Shown here: piece by piece, positions 50,037 to 50,554 of the stretch | How positions within the stretch are numbered: the first letter of the stretch is position 1 | How the letters are laid out: every line of letters begins with the position of its first letter | NCBI GenBank assembly: GCA_017626015.1 | Contig: JAGAJO010000026.1 | Location: 1-50,554, forward strand | Length of the DNA stretch: 50,554 nucleotides | DNA from: Ruminococcus sp. | GTDB taxonomy: Bacteria; Bacillota; Clostridia; Oscillospirales; Ruminococcaceae | Direction of reading: 5' to 3' | Notes under the pieces: generated by a model | Databases searched by the model: none | Told to the model about the DNA's origin: nothing | Seen by the model: only the letters and a program-made list of their open reading frames with translations | Position numbers and translations under genes: made by a program

Positions 50037-50062
50037 AAGTCGCATGATTATGCGGCTTTTTT
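50037..50062 (+). terminator. Terminator of the tRNA-Thr/Tyr transcript
   Basis: Stem AGTCGCAT against ATGCGGCT (one G-T pair) followed by TTTTTT. Confidence 0.75.
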
Positions 50063-50514
50063 ACGTTTAAGAGACGAAATTTTCAAAGTAAAAACCGTAG
50101 ATTCTTTTTGCTAAAAAGAGATTTAAACTCTCGACAAATGAATTTTATCAAACAAATCGGTAAGTTTTGAGCGGATTCAGCTTTTAACTTGCCGATTTTC
50201 GTTTATCACATTTCGTGATAACTATAATCCTATAATAACATATTCTGATAGGCTTTCAGGATAAGATGCTTAAATTTATATTTTCTGTGCGAAGTACAAC
50301 ATCTTGACAAAAAGCATATAAATTGCTATAATATATCATATAATACACATAGGTATTATATGATATTGAAAACTCATTAACTTATATACTAAGCAATTTC
50401 AGAATAAATATAAAATATGACTATCACTTTTACTCAGCAAGCCAAAAGTCCAGACAAACGGACAGATAGTGTGATATAATAAAGACATAACAACGAAAAG
50501 AGAGGGAAAGCGTT
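50063..50514. other. AT-rich region without a gene, with hairpins and promoters
   Basis: Seen here: a hairpin of AATCGGTAAGTT and AACTTGCCGATTTT (about 50155-50202), a palindrome TTATCAC/GTGATAA (about 50204-50222), and a perfect promoter TTGACA-17-TATAAT (50304-50332). The promoter runs directly into a 14-bp inverted repeat, ATATCATATAATAC/GTATTATATGATAT (about 50333-50366). CTATCACTTTTACTC (about 50412) and the partly inverse GATAGTGTGATA (about 50466) precede the last gene and could be an insertion-element end. No coding region supported. Confidence 0.45.
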
Positions 50515-50554
50515 ATGTCTGCAAGAAAAAATCACAAAAGTAAGCTGAGTATCA
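50515..50554 (+). CDS. Start of a gene cut by the window edge, unidentified
   Basis: Thirteen codons only (MSARKNHKSKLSI), with a good AGAGAGGG ribosome site and a TATAAT at 50475-50480. The basic N-terminus and nearby inverted repeats would suit a transposase, but this cannot be decided from 13 residues. Confidence 0.5.
   Translation, partial: MSARKNHKSKLSI

Noticed and set aside
49824-50045. Short open frames overlapping tRNA-Thr and tRNA-Tyr
   Set aside because: They exist only because tRNA sequences lack stops in those frames; no ribosome site or family motif.
1-50554. CRISPR array, prophage or complete insertion sequence
   Set aside because: No regularly spaced identical repeats, phage structural genes or full transposase gene were seen; the repeats are dispersed palindromes of unequal length.

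Overview
The window looks like the chromosome of a fibre-degrading gut or rumen member of the Clostridia, most like Ruminococcus (Oscillospiraceae). The reasons are the low-to-moderate GC content, strong GGAGG ribosome sites, TTGACA-17-TATAAT promoters, several glycosidases anchored as lipoproteins with Ser-rich linkers, the SCIFF peptide with its radical-SAM maturase, and NfnAB. This assignment is inferred from gene content; there is no rRNA gene in the window.

Layout. (1) 275-6903, minus strand: GDP-fucose supply. manC-gmd-fcl is the de novo operon, and upstream of it a separately promoted fkp-type bifunctional enzyme is the salvage route. (2) 7246-13662, plus strand: a beta-glucan locus with an intracellular GH5 enzyme, a secreted protein with a sortase-like tail co-transcribed with an orphan solute-binding lipoprotein, a small lipoprotein, an AraC regulator and a GH16 lichenase lipoprotein. 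An AT-rich motif recurs in front of three of these units. (3) 13790-15695: a cytosolic Cu/Zn SOD-like protein and a TraB/GumN lipoprotein. (4) 15774-22513, minus strand: a tightly packed six-gene operon encoding a DagK-type lipid kinase, a CDP-archaeol-synthase-like protein, a UbiA prenyltransferase, a PEP-synthase-like phosphotransferase, an AMP-forming ligase and a GNAT enzyme. I do not recognise its product, and it is the best candidate here for an undescribed pathway, probably an isoprenoid or lipid product. (5) 22684-25402: an XRE regulator, a small membrane protein and a GHL10 lipoprotein. (6) 25568-31518, plus strand: nfnAB, yajC, a TIGR04086-like membrane protein, SCIFF (scfA, 47 aa), its maturase scfB, and birA. 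(7) 31601-34752, minus strand: a GH43 enzyme and a GH5 lipoprotein cellulase. (8) 34885-40738, minus strand: metal homeostasis. An ArsR/SmtB repressor with an intact alpha-5 zinc site and a visible operator controls a separate HMA protein and a Zn/Cd P-type ATPase. A second, Ca/Mn-type P-type ATPase lies behind a yybP-ykoY (Mn2+) riboswitch with its own promoter and terminator. (9) 40850-49083: a PhoR/PhoP-like two-component pair, hpt, and a divergent module of an intramembrane-sensing kinase and regulator with an FtsX-type ABC transporter. (10) 49267-50004: tRNA-Pro(CGG), tRNA-Thr(UGU) and tRNA-Tyr(GUA). The right edge carries the start of an unidentified gene, possibly from an insertion element.

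The intergenic spaces hold several families of short palindromic or terminal-inverted-repeat elements (MITE-like), some of them inside operon leaders. No CRISPR array, rRNA, prophage or complete insertion sequence was seen. CDS starts were chosen from ribosome sites and family N-termini, so several are shorter than the longest possible reading frame. All family assignments were made by reading motifs, not by database search.
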